Positions 1 to 8,249 are shown, counted from the stretch's first letter. The stretch is DNA of 64,000 bases from Achromobacter sp. AONIH1 (GCF_002902905.1 NZ_CP026124.1:3782001-3846000), one strand, 5' to 3'. Translations and numbers: made by a program. Notes: generated from the letters alone by a model not told the origin.

Positions 1-620
1 GCGTGGCTGACGTCGTACTCCAGCGACTTGAGCACCTGCACGAAGCGCTGGTTGCCGGTGGCGGCGGCGATGGCGCGATGAAAGCCGAAGTCGTGGTGGT
101 GGGCGATGTTGCCGGACGCGTCCGCATCCTCGTAGCCGGCCAGCATGCGGTCCATTTCCTGCAGATCGCGCTCGCTGCGGCGCAGGGCCGCGAAATAGGC
201 GCACTCGGGCTCGATCACCATGCGCAGCTCCAGCCCTTCCAGGATGTGGCCGACGCGCCGGGCCGGGTCGACCGCGGGCATGCCGCCCATCAGGTCGGGC
301 TTGGCGCGCACATAGGTGCCCGAGCCGCGCCGCGAGTCCACCAGCTGGTCCTCGCGCAGCCGGTCCAGCGCCTGGCGCACGACCGGGCGCGACACGTCAA
401 ACAGCGCGGCCAGTTCCAGCTCGGCGGGCAGCTTGCTGCCCGGCGCGATCTTGCCGGTGGCGATGGCGTAGAACAGGCTCTCGTAGACGCGTTCGGCGAA
501 GCGCTCGGCGCGCACATAGCCCAGGCCGGACGCGACCTCGGCCAGCGCATCCAGTTCGGGCCTGGGCCGGCTGGCGGCCTGCAGCAGGGCATCGAGCTGC
601 GGGTCACGCGTGTTGCTCAT
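1..620 (-). CDS. GntR/FadR-type (FCD) transcriptional regulator, C-terminus cut by the window edge
   Basis: This is a DNA-binding repressor of the GntR superfamily, FCD branch. Translation from the ATG at 620 begins MSNTRDPQLD. A winged helix-turn-helix follows at roughly residues 38-100, with the typical stretch AIATGKIAPGSKLP, the recognition helix VSRPVVRQALDRL, and the wing SRRGSGTYV. An FCD ligand domain starts near residue 115 (ILEGLELRMVIEPECA). About 206 codons are present and the gene continues past the left edge. It is divergent from the aldehyde dehydrogenase, and the shared upstream region carries several TTGTCA/TGACAA half-sites, so it probably controls that gene and itself. The effector is unknown; FCD regulators usually bind small carboxylic acids. 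Confidence 0.9.
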   Translation of the reverse strand, partial: MSNTRDPQLDALLQAASRPRPELDALAEVASGLGYVRAERFAERVYESLFYAIATGKIAPGSKLPAELELAALFDVSRPVVRQALDRLREDQLVDSRRGSGTYVRAKPDLMGGMPAVDPARRVGHILEGLELRMVIEPECAYFAALRRSERDLQEMDRMLAGYEDADASGNIAHHHDFGFHRAIAAATGNQRFVQVLKSLEYDVSH

Positions 621-930
621 CGCTGCGCTCCTTCTGTCTGGGCTTGCGGCTTGTCATGCGCGTTGACAAGACCGGTGCGGCGCGGGGGCGCGCAATCCTA
701 GGGATAACCCGAGTCGGGCTGGAAAATTCCTGAAGCTTGGGACAAAAGCTGTCAATGTAATTGACAAGTTGTCGGGCGCTCCCGTAATTTTCCATCAAAT
801 CACAAGGCCTGTGCGATCGACGCGCGGGCCGCGTTTCCGGCTCCCGCCGGAGACGCCCGGGAGACTCGGCGGCGCAGCCGCCAGCCATTTCAGCAACCGG
901 CCGTCCGGCCGCCACTTTACTGCGCACATC
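621..930. other. Divergent intergenic region, no gene
   Basis: This 310-base gap between the GntR regulator and the dehydrogenase holds the operator-like repeats at 650-774. The dehydrogenase frame stays open upstream to 769, but that extension has no family similarity and would overlap the operator area. No RNA gene or small coding sequence is visible. Confidence 0.6.
650..774. promoter_or_regulatory. Cluster of TTGTCA/TGACAA operator-like inverted repeats
   Basis: Between the divergent GntR regulator and the dehydrogenase lie a perfect inverted repeat CTTGTCA-N7-TGACAAG (650-670) and another, TGTCAAT-N3-ATTGACA (750-766), plus an overlapping GACAA-N1-TTGTC (764-774). The shared half-site suggests one regulator bound at several places, most likely the neighbouring GntR protein. 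The assignment is inference from symmetry and position. Confidence 0.55.
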
Positions 931-2364
931 GTGAGCCAAAAGAACTTCATCGCCAATCAATGGGTGGCCGCCGCCACCGGTGACACCATTCCCGTGCTGA
1001 ACCCGTCCGACGGTCAGCAGTTCGAGACGATCGCGCGCTCGGGCCAGGAAGACGTGGACCGCGCCGTGGGCGCGGCGCGCGCGGCGTTCGAGGGCGAGTG
1101 GGGGCAGATGGCGCCGGCCGCCCGCAGCCGTCTGCTGATGCGCATCGCCTTCGCGCTGCTCGACCGCCAGGAAGAACTGGCGCAACTGGAATCGGCCGAC
1201 ACCGGCAAGCCCATCAAGCAGGCGCGCGCCGACGCCGCCGCCGTGGCCCGCTACTTCGAGTTCTACGCCGGCGCGGTCGACAAGCTGCACGGCCAGACCA
1301 TTCCCTACAACCCCGGCTTCACCGTGCTGACCGTGCGCGAGGCGCATGGCGTGACCGGCCACATCGTGCCCTGGAACTATCCGCTGCAGATCTTCGGCCG
1401 CAGCGTGGGCGCGGCGCTGGCCGCCGGCAACGCCTGCGTGGTCAAGCCGGCCGAGGATGCCTGCCTGTCCCTGCTCAAGCTGGCCGAGATCGCGGCCGAG
1501 GCCGGCCTGCCGGCCGGCGCGCTGAACATCGTCACCGGCTACGGCCACGAGGCCGGCGCGGCGCTGTCGGCCCATCCGGGCATCGATCACATCTCCTTCA
1601 CCGGCTCGCCGCAGACCGGCAAGATGGTGGCGCACGCCGCCGCCGACAACCACGTGCCCGTCACGCTGGAACTGGGCGGCAAGTCGCCGCAGATCGTGTT
1701 CGACGACGCCGACCTGGACGCCGCCATGCCGGTGCTGCTGGCCGCCATCATCCAGAACGCCGGCCAGACCTGCTCGGCCGGCAGCCGCGTGCTGATCCAG
1801 CGCGGCGTGTACGAAACCGTGCTCAAGCGCCTGTCCGAGGCCTTCGCCGCCACCGTGACCGGCCCGGCGGCGCAGGACCTGGACGTGGGCCCGCTGATCA
1901 GCGCCCGCCAGCACGACCGCGTGCGCGGCTTCGTCGCCGAAGCCGAGGCCGAGGGCCTGAAGGTGGCGGCGCGCGGCAAGCTCAAGGACGGCGCGTCCGC
2001 GTCCGGCTACTACCAGGTGCCGGTGCTGTTCCGCGACGTGCCGCCGAACAGCCGCCTGGCGCAGGAGGAAGTGTTTGGCCCGGTGCTGGCCGCCATGGCT
2101 TTCGACACCGAAGAGGAAGCGGTCGCGCTGGCCAACGGCACGCTTTACGGCCTGGTCGCCGGCGTCTGGACGCGCGACGGCGCCCGCCAGCTGCGCCTGG
2201 CCCGCCAGCTGCGCGCCGGCCAGGTCTTCGTCAACAACTACGGCGCGGGCGGTGGGGTGGAACTGCCGTTCGGCGGTTCGCGCCAGTCGGGTTATGGCCG
2301 CGAGAAGGGGTTCGAGGCGCTGTATGGCTTCACGACCTTGAAGACGATTGCGATCAAGCACTGA
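931..2364 (+). CDS. Aldehyde dehydrogenase, NAD(P)-dependent (ALDH superfamily)
   Basis: This 477-residue enzyme oxidises an aldehyde to its carboxylic acid with NAD(P)+. The ALDH fold is complete: LELGGKSPQ carries the general-base Glu near residue 247, NAGQTCSAGSR the nucleophilic Cys near residue 281, and EEVFGPVLA and PFGGSRQSGYG come near the end. The GTG at 931 was chosen because the protein from there (SQKNFIANQW) aligns with a normal ALDH N-terminus, whereas the longer open frame from 769 adds unrelated residues. It resembles betaine-aldehyde and related broad-range dehydrogenases, but the substrate cannot be fixed from sequence. It is divergent from a GntR regulator, a usual arrangement for a catabolic enzyme, and is followed by a strong terminator. 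Confidence 0.93.
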   Translation: MSQKNFIANQWVAAATGDTIPVLNPSDGQQFETIARSGQEDVDRAVGAARAAFEGEWGQMAPAARSRLLMRIAFALLDRQEELAQLESADTGKPIKQARADAAAVARYFEFYAGAVDKLHGQTIPYNPGFTVLTVREAHGVTGHIVPWNYPLQIFGRSVGAALAAGNACVVKPAEDACLSLLKLAEIAAEAGLPAGALNIVTGYGHEAGAALSAHPGIDHISFTGSPQTGKMVAHAAADNHVPVTLELGGKSPQIVFDDADLDAAMPVLLAAIIQNAGQTCSAGSRVLIQRGVYETVLKRLSEAFAATVTGPAAQDLDVGPLISARQHDRVRGFVAEAEAEGLKVAARGKLKDGASASGYYQVPVLFRDVPPNSRLAQEEVFGPVLAAMAFDTEEEAVALANGTLYGLVAGVWTRDGARQLRLARQLRAGQVFVNNYGAGGGVELPFGGSRQSGYGREKGFEALYGFTTLKTIAIKH

Positions 2365-2391
2365 CGCGTTGGCGTGGTTTTTGTAGCAAGG

Positions 2392-2427
2392 CCGAGGCCG
2401 CGCCGGGTGCGCGGCCTCGGTTTTTTT
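2392..2427 (+). terminator. Rho-independent terminator of the aldehyde dehydrogenase gene
   Basis: A perfect 12-bp GC-rich stem (2392-2403 with 2409-2420, starting CCGAGGCC) with a 5-base loop is followed by seven T residues (2421-2427), 27 bases after the stop codon. Confidence 0.93.
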
Positions 2428-2766
2428 GTTTTGGGGAGACACGTGCGCCGACGCTTCATCGGCCTGTACGCGTCCTGTCTTTTCGGGAGAGGGGTGCGCT
2501 ATTTGTTGTGACGGGATGCGGGCATGGCTGCGGGCCGACCCAGGCGGTTTTGGCGGGGGCGAGAATATTCCACAGTATTGCGGAAGACTGCCGGGCAGGG
2601 GCGTGGATCCTGATGTGGAAGGACTGCATGCGCCGAACCCTTTTTTTGTGGGATTTAACGGCGCCATAAAAATCAAGGACTTACGGAAGGGGTGAAAATT
2701 TGGGTGTTTGGAACCCGGGGAGTGGTATTTTCTTTAGAATCAAGCGGCTGTGGAGTTTGATGCACA
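2428..2766 (+). promoter_or_regulatory. Probable CRISPR leader and upstream non-coding sequence
   Basis: No convincing gene lies between the dehydrogenase terminator and the first CRISPR repeat. The last 130 bases or so are markedly AT-richer than the surroundings. They contain a perfect match to the IHF consensus WATCAA-N4-TTR at 2671-2683 and a one-mismatch copy at 2738-2750. Leader on this side agrees with repeat degeneration at the opposite end of the array. IHF-dependent spacer integration is established for type I-F systems, so these sites fit an adaptation-competent leader; their function here is inferred. Confidence 0.65.
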
Positions 2767-4234
2767 GTTCGCTGCCGTATAGGCAGCTTAGAAACAGACG
2801 GATCCACGAATGTGCGCCTGGCGATGGTTCGCTGCCGTATAGGCAGCTTAGAAATTTTGCACTACTTGTGGACGCAAGCGGGTCTGGTTCGCTGCCGTAT
2901 AGGCAGCTTAGAAAAGCGATCCAAGAATTCATCTCATGCTTGTAGCGTTCGCTGCCGTATAGGCAGCTTAGAAACTGCTTCGTTGGCGGGATCCAGCCGA
3001 CGATGTGTTCGCTGCCGTATAGGCAGCTTAGAAAATCAACACCCGGAACGGCCCCGCATCCAGGCAGTTCGCTGCCGTATAGGCAGCTTAGAAATCCATC
3101 TCAGGGAAGTAGCCGACGTGGCGGATGTTCGCTGCCGTATAGGCAGCTTAGAAATCAGGATCGGCCTTGTCATCAACAGGAATGACGTTCGCTGCCGTAT
3201 AGGCAGCTTAGAAAAGCAGCTTGAGGGCGCGGGTGATACCGCCCAGGTTCGCTGCCGTATAGGCAGCTTAGAAAATGGCAGGGATGGCGCGCTTGCCTGC
3301 TTCCCAGTTCGCTGCCGTATAGGCAGCTTAGAAAATCGAAGCAAGCGCCTTCCCGGCGCAGGTCAGGTTCGCTGCCGTATAGGCAGCTTAGAAATTCAAG
3401 GAATACATCGCCAGCCGTGCTGAGGCGTTCGCTGCCGTATAGGCAGCTTAGAAATGCGAAAGATCGACGTGCTGCGCCAGGCCGTGGTTCGCTGCCGTAT
3501 AGGCAGCTTAGAAAAGTCCGGCCGATGCGATCGAAACCCAACCAGCGTTCGCTGCCGTATAGGCAGCTTAGAAAAGCTCGCGGCCGGAGACGTTGCCGGC
3601 TTGCTCGTTCGCTGCCGTATAGGCAGCTTAGAAAAACACCATGGCCGGCCACTACGGCTACATCCGGTTCGCTGCCGTATAGGCAGCTTAGAAAGGCCGC
3701 AATCAGATTTTTCTGTCCGCGTCGAAGTTCGCTGCCGATAGGCAGCTTAGAAAGAGACGCCGCCGGACCAGGAAGAGATCTTCGAAGTTCGCTGCCGTAT
3801 AGGCAGCTTAGAAAAGCTGAGCAAGACGAAGGTCCGAGGCGACGACGTTCGCTGCCGTATAGGCAGCTTAGAAATTGCTTGTCCATGTCCACCACCAACA
3901 CCCGCAGTTCGCTGCCGTATAGGCAGCTTAGAAAAAATCGGACGCGGAATGGCTCGGCGAAGTCGTGTTCGCTGCCGTATAGGCAGCTTAGAAATCCCCG
4001 GGTACGACTCGTTTATCCACCGGCCGGTTCGCTACCGTATAGGCAGCTTAGAAACAGTCCGTGCCGACTTGGGAGCCGCGGGCACCGTTCGCTGCCGTAT
4101 AGGCAGCTTAGAAATGATCCGTACCGGCCACCTAATCGAAGGGCAAGTTCGCTGCCGCACAGGCAGCTTAGAAATTGTAGGTGTTGATCCAGAACGTGCT
4201 CGCCTTGTTCGCTGCCGCATAGGCAGTCAAGACT
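2767..4234 (+). CRISPR. Type I-F CRISPR array, 25 repeats and 24 spacers, no adjacent cas genes
   Basis: A 28-base repeat recurs every 60 bases from 2767. It begins GTTCG, has a 5-bp stem CTGCC/GGCAG around a GTATA loop, and ends CTTAGAAA, the organisation recognised by Cas6f (Csy4) in type I-F. Spacers are 32 bases, except spacer 17, which is 33 bases (3754-3786) after a 27-base repeat lacking one loop T (3727-3753). Repeats 1-16 are identical. Changes accumulate rightward: a stem mismatch in the repeat at 4027, altered loops at 4147 and 4207, and loss of the 3' handle in the last repeat. The leader is therefore on the left and transcription rightward. All spacers differ. No cas1, cas2-3 or csy genes occur in these 64 kb, so it is an orphan array or is served in trans. 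Confidence 0.97.
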
Positions 4235-4379
4235 ATGAGTGTTCCGATGGGCTGCTCTGCTTATGCCCATTCGCCGTCGTCCCCGCCGCCACCAGGGACA
4301 TCACCCGGCCCGAAGCCAAATATCGGTTAACGTTGATGTTTTGTTTCACGGGCGCGCTGCGCCCCGCATCAGGATTCGT

Positions 4380-5087
4380 ATGTTCACAGGCATAGTCCAA
4401 GGCACCGCGAAGATCGCCAAGATCGCCGACCGCGAGGGCCTGCGCACTTTCACGCTCGATTTCCCGCCGGGTTTCTGCACCGATCTGGCGGTGGGCGCCA
4501 GCGTGTCCACCGACGGGGTCTGCCTGACCGTGACCGAGCTGACGGGCCCGGACCAGGCCACCTTTGACGTCATGTTGCAAAGCCTGGCCATCACCACGCT
4601 GGGCGCCTATCAGGAAGGCGACCGCGCCAACGTCGAGCGCGCGGCCAAGGACGGCGCCGAGATTGGCGGGCATCCGCTGTCGGGGCACGTGGACTTCACG
4701 TCTGAAGTGGTGATGGTCAAGTCGTCGGACACGAACCGGCTGATGCGCTTCAGCATTCCCGAGGACTTCCGCAAGTACGTGTTCGCCAAGGGCTATATCG
4801 CCATCAACGGCGCCAGCCTGACCGTGTCCGAGGTCAACCGCGCCGAGGGCTGGTTCGAGGTCTGGCTGATTCCCGAGACGCGCCGCATGACGGTGTTCGA
4901 GGACAAGCAGGTCGGCGACGCCGTCAACATCGAGATCGAGCGCGGCACCCAGGTGGTGGTGGACACCGTGCGCGAGACGGTGCAGGAAAGCCTGGGCAAG
5001 CTCCAGCCGCTGCTGGAGGCGATCCTCAAGGAAAAGGGACTGTCGCTGGAGGACTTCGTGACTCCGCAGCAGGTCAAGCTGAAGTAA
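4380..5087 (+). CDS. ribC: Riboflavin synthase alpha chain, E. coli RibC-like type
   Basis: The enzyme dismutates two 6,7-dimethyl-8-ribityllumazine molecules to riboflavin. The protein (235 residues) has the duplicated lumazine-binding barrel. The N-terminal half has MFTGIVQG, DGVCLTV and GGHPLSGHVD; the C-terminal half has NGASLTVSEV and IPETRRMTV. The C-terminal stretch VNIEIERGTQVVVDTV resembles E. coli RibC rather than the common bacterial RibE form, in which this region carries a VNxExD...KY motif. About 20 extra residues with a helical look follow. The start at 4380 gives the invariant MFTG N-terminus. The gene stands alone, with no other rib genes nearby and no FMN riboswitch recognisable in the 145 bases after the CRISPR array. 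A second, operon-encoded riboflavin synthase elsewhere in the genome is likely. Confidence 0.92.
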   Translation: MFTGIVQGTAKIAKIADREGLRTFTLDFPPGFCTDLAVGASVSTDGVCLTVTELTGPDQATFDVMLQSLAITTLGAYQEGDRANVERAAKDGAEIGGHPLSGHVDFTSEVVMVKSSDTNRLMRFSIPEDFRKYVFAKGYIAINGASLTVSEVNRAEGWFEVWLIPETRRMTVFEDKQVGDAVNIEIERGTQVVVDTVRETVQESLGKLQPLLEAILKEKGLSLEDFVTPQQVKLK

Positions 5088-5090
5088 AGC

Positions 5091-5174
5091 CCTTGAGGCA
5101 AGACGCTTAAAGTCAGGCCCTTGGAGCTGGACCATTAAAGTCGGACCCTTAAAGCCGGACCCTGAAAGCAAACC
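5091..5174. repeat. Six degenerate tandem copies of a ~14-base unit
   Basis: Just after the riboflavin synthase stop, a 13-15 base unit is repeated head to tail about six times (starts near 5091, 5105, 5120, 5134, 5148 and 5162). The best-kept units read CTTAAAGCCGGACC and ATTAAAGTCGGACC. The unit length is not a multiple of three and the stretch is non-coding. Function is unknown. Confidence 0.7.
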
Positions 5175-5220
5175 GCCCCGCGACACGAGGCCGGGGGCGG
5201 CAGGGGCCGCGCAACACATC

Positions 5221-5258
5221 ATGCGCCCGCGTCCGGCTCCGTGCCGGCGCGGGCGCAT
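5221..5258. terminator. Strong hairpin between convergent genes, possible bidirectional terminator
   Basis: The arms ATGCGCCCGCG (5221-5231) and CGCGGGCGCAT (5248-5258) pair perfectly, and an inner CCGGC/GCCGG stem continues the helix after one bulged T. It lies between the riboflavin synthase and the convergent MlrC-family gene. There is no T-tract on either side, so termination is inferred from position and stability. Confidence 0.5.
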
Positions 5259-5263
5259 GCCGT

Positions 5264-6757
5264 TCAGCCGGCGAAGGCGCGGCCCAGCGGCTTGACGCGG
5301 ATGCCGGGACGCAGGCGCGTCCAGGGCAGGTCGGCGGGGTCGGCCTGCATGGGGCCGGGGGCCTTGGCCACCAGCACCTCGTGCGCGATGGGCTGGAAGT
5401 CGGCGCGGAAGTGGACCGAGCTTTTCACCACCAGGATGGACATCTCTTCGGGCTGCACGCCGCCGACGCGGAACAGGTTGCGGTCCAGCATCTGCGTCTT
5501 GGTGGCGCTGACCACCACGCGCACGCCGCCGATGCGCAGCGTGGCCACGGCGCCCAGGTCCACGTCCATGCCGTTCATCATGGGGCCGTCAAAGCGCAGC
5601 CGGCCCGGCGAAAGCGTCTCGACCGTGAACTCGCCTTCGAAGGGGCCGTCGCCGGCCACGCCGGATTGCCCGCCCAGGCGCAGGCGCAGCCTGGCGCCGA
5701 CGCCGGCGGCCACTGCCTGTCCCACCACTTCGGGGTCGTAGAACAGGCCCAGCGCGGCGTTCTGCGCGTCGGCCTCGACCAGCGCGCGCAGCATGCCGGT
5801 GGTGTTGGCGTCGCCGCCCGCGCCGGGATTGTCCTGCGTGTCGGCGATGACCACCGGGCGCGAGGCGCCGGCGGCCAGGGCCTGGGCGCGGCGCACGGCC
5901 TCGGCGGGTTCCAGGAAGTCGGGCGACCATTGCGGTTCCAGCGCCAGCACGCGCTGGTACAGCGTCTCGGCGGCCTGTTCGGCGGCGGCCGCGTCGGTGC
6001 CGTAGGCCCAGACCACCGGGCCGCATTCGTCGAAGTCGGCGGCGGGGAAGCCCGGCGCGAAGGAGATCGACACCACGCCCGGCGCCTGTTCCAGCTGCGC
6101 CAGTTCCTCGTAGACGCCGCGCGATGGCTGCAACAGGGTGCACATGCCGTTGATCGGGATCAGGAAGGGCAGGCGGCGCTCGGCGCGGTGCCAGTTGGCG
6201 CCGGCTTCGAGGCGGGCCAGCAGCAGGCGGGCGGCGTGCTCGCCGGTGTCGGCCATGTCCACGTGCGGATAGGTGCGGAAGGCGGCCAGCCCGTCGGCCT
6301 CGCCCAGCATCTGGGCGGTGACGTTGGCGTGCAGGTCCAGGCTGGCGATGACGGGCACGGCCGGGCCGACGGCCTGGCGCACGCGCGCCAGCAGCTCGCC
6401 TTCGCCGTCGTCCAGGTGCTCGGCGACCATGGCGCCGTGCAGGTCCAGGTAGACGGCGTCGTAGCCGCCTTCGCGCGCCGCTTCGACGATCTCGCCGGCG
6501 ATGCGCTCATAGGCGTCGGTGGTGACGTGGGCGGACGGGCTGGCGCCGGCCCAGATCACGGTGCGCACCGTGTGGCCCTGCGCCACGACGGCGTTGATGA
6601 AGCCGCCGGCGGGGATGTTCACCTGCCGCAGCGCCAGCATGGCCTCGCCGCGCACCATGGCGGGAAAGCCCTCGCCGCGGACGAAGTTGTCGTAGCCGGC
6701 CTTGGACGGCGCGAAGGTATTGGTTTCGTGCTGGAATCCGGCAACCAGGATGTGCAT
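5264..6757 (-). CDS. M81 family metallopeptidase, MlrC-like
   Basis: This 497-residue protein belongs to the M81/MlrC family, named after the microcystin-degradation protein MlrC. Family landmarks are the N-terminal ILVAGFQHETNTFAP, the likely metal-binding stretches YLDLHGAMV and IASLDLHANVT, FRTYPHVD, and VIADTQDNPGAGGD near the middle. Most family members have no tested substrate; they are presumed zinc hydrolases of small peptides or amides. It sits 22 bases downstream of an MFS transporter on the same strand, so the two probably form an uptake-plus-hydrolysis unit under the divergent LysR regulator. A role in microcystin degradation should not be assumed. Confidence 0.88.
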   Translation of the reverse strand: MHILVAGFQHETNTFAPSKAGYDNFVRGEGFPAMVRGEAMLALRQVNIPAGGFINAVVAQGHTVRTVIWAGASPSAHVTTDAYERIAGEIVEAAREGGYDAVYLDLHGAMVAEHLDDGEGELLARVRQAVGPAVPVIASLDLHANVTAQMLGEADGLAAFRTYPHVDMADTGEHAARLLLARLEAGANWHRAERRLPFLIPINGMCTLLQPSRGVYEELAQLEQAPGVVSISFAPGFPAADFDECGPVVWAYGTDAAAAEQAAETLYQRVLALEPQWSPDFLEPAEAVRRAQALAAGASRPVVIADTQDNPGAGGDANTTGMLRALVEADAQNAALGLFYDPEVVGQAVAAGVGARLRLRLGGQSGVAGDGPFEGEFTVETLSPGRLRFDGPMMNGMDVDLGAVATLRIGGVRVVVSATKTQMLDRNLFRVGGVQPEEMSILVVKSSVHFRADFQPIAHEVLVAKAPGPMQADPADLPWTRLRPGIRVKPLGRAFAG

Positions 6758-6779
6758 GTTGGGTTTCCTGTCGTGGCGT

Positions 6780-8087
6780 TCAGGCGCGCGCGGTCGCGTG
6801 CGCGGATTGGGACGGGCGGTTGACCAGCAGCAGCAGGGCGCCGGCCACCAGCAGGGCGGAGATCGCGTACAGGCCGCCGGCCAGCGAGCCGGTCGATTCC
6901 TTGACCCAGCCGATGATGGACGGGCTGAGGAAGCCGCCCAGGAGGCCGATGCTGTTGATCAGCGCGATGCCGCCGGCGGCGGCCTCGCCCTTCAGGTACT
7001 GCGACGGAATCGCCCAGAATACCGTGTAGGAAGCCCACATGAAGCCGGTGGCCAGCGTGATGGCGGCCAGCGACAGCGCGAACTGGGTCGGCGCGGCGGT
7101 GGCCACGCACAGGGCGACGCCGGCCAGCAGGGCGGGCACCAGGGTGTGCCAGCGGCGTTCCTGCATGCGGTCGGAACTGCGCGCGAACAGCAGCATGAAG
7201 GCGGCCGCGGCGATATAGGGCACGGCCGAGTACAGGCCGATTTCCATGGTGTCCTTCACGCCGGCCAGCTTGAGCAGCGTGGGCAGCCAGAAGCTGACCG
7301 CATAGATGCCGCAGATCAGGCAGAAGTAGGTCAGCGCCATGCCGTAGATGGCGGGGTCGCGCAGCACCTGGCGGAAGGCGTGCTTCTGCTGGCCCGAGCG
7401 CGCGTCCAGGTCGGCGGCCAGCAGCGCCTTTTCCTCGGCGCTGAGCCACTTGGCCTGGGCGGGCTTGTCGTCCAGGTAGCGGTAGGCGACGATGCCGATC
7501 AGCACACAGGGCAGGCCTTCCAGCAGGAACATCCATTGCCAGCCGTCCAGGCCGTGCGCGCCGGAGAAGGCCGTCATGATCCAGGCCGACACCGGGCCGC
7601 CGACGATGCCGCCGATGGGGCCGGCCAGCATCACCACCGCCATGACCCCCGCCATGCGCGACTGCGAGTACCAGTAGGTCAGGTAGAAGATCATGCCGGG
7701 CGCGAAGCCGGCCTCGAACACGCCGAGCATGAAGCGCAGCACGTAGAAGCTCCATTCCCCCTGCACGAACAGCATGGACGCCGAGGTCAGGCCCCACAGC
7801 ACCATGATGCGGCTGATGGTGCGGCGCGCGCCGATGCGGGCCAGCAGCAGGTTGCTGGGCACCTCGAACATCACGTAGCCCAGGAAGAAGATGCCGGCGC
7901 CCAGTCCGTAGACGGCGTCGGAGATGCCGATGTCCTGCTGCATCTGCAGCTTGGCGAAGCCGATGTTGATGCGGTCCAGGTAGGCAAAGACGTAGCACAG
8001 CAACAAGAACGGCAGCAGGCGCCACGTGATCTTGCGGTACAGCGGTCCCAGGCGCGGGTCGGCGCCCGGCGTGGCGGGATGGGGCAT
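6780..8087 (-). CDS. MFS transporter, anion:cation symporter (ACS) family
   Basis: A 435-residue inner-membrane transporter with about 12 predicted membrane helices. YVFAYLDRINIGFAKL in the first helix and the loop LLARIGARRTISR match the ACS branch (tartrate, phthalate and hydroxyphenylacetate permeases), which imports organic anions with protons. The start at 8087 (MPHPATPG) is preceded by AGGAGA at a suitable distance; longer open sequence upstream is not transporter-like. It is transcribed ahead of the MlrC-family gene and is divergent from a LysR regulator, a common arrangement for substrate-induced uptake of carboxylates or amides. The substrate is unknown. Confidence 0.92.
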   Translation of the reverse strand: MPHPATPGADPRLGPLYRKITWRLLPFLLLCYVFAYLDRINIGFAKLQMQQDIGISDAVYGLGAGIFFLGYVMFEVPSNLLLARIGARRTISRIMVLWGLTSASMLFVQGEWSFYVLRFMLGVFEAGFAPGMIFYLTYWYSQSRMAGVMAVVMLAGPIGGIVGGPVSAWIMTAFSGAHGLDGWQWMFLLEGLPCVLIGIVAYRYLDDKPAQAKWLSAEEKALLAADLDARSGQQKHAFRQVLRDPAIYGMALTYFCLICGIYAVSFWLPTLLKLAGVKDTMEIGLYSAVPYIAAAAFMLLFARSSDRMQERRWHTLVPALLAGVALCVATAAPTQFALSLAAITLATGFMWASYTVFWAIPSQYLKGEAAAGGIALINSIGLLGGFLSPSIIGWVKESTGSLAGGLYAISALLVAGALLLLVNRPSQSAHATARA

Positions 8088-8210
8088 TGCATGTCTCCTG
8101 CGCGGGTCTGCGCCCGCGGTCGATAAAGGTAGCCTCGGCGCCGGAGGGGCCGTGGAGGCGCAATTATCGGAAGGGCAGTGTGTTCGAAGCAATGACCTGG
8201 AATATGAATT

Positions 8211-8233
8211 ATCGTTGCTTATAGGGCAACGAT
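8211..8233. promoter_or_regulatory. LysR-type operator candidate
   Basis: A perfect inverted repeat ATCGTTGC-N7-GCAACGAT lies 17 bases before the LysR-type gene and between it and the divergent MFS gene. Size, symmetry and AT-rich centre suit a LysR recognition site used for autoregulation and control of the transporter operon. Confidence 0.6.
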
Positions 8234-8249
8234 TGGGAAAGGAATCGAT

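Noticed and set aside
2426-2695. Small ORF(s) between the dehydrogenase terminator and the CRISPR array
   Set aside because: They lack ribosome-binding sites and recognisable features, and overlap the leader region.
2812-3901. Long open frames on both strands through the CRISPR array
   Set aside because: They are made of the repeat translated every 20 codons joined by spacer sequence; the 60-base period keeps any frame open. No protein family or ribosome-binding site supports them.
4235-4379. FMN riboswitch upstream of riboflavin synthase
   Set aside because: None of the conserved riboswitch segments are recognisable in these 145 bases, and the gap is short.
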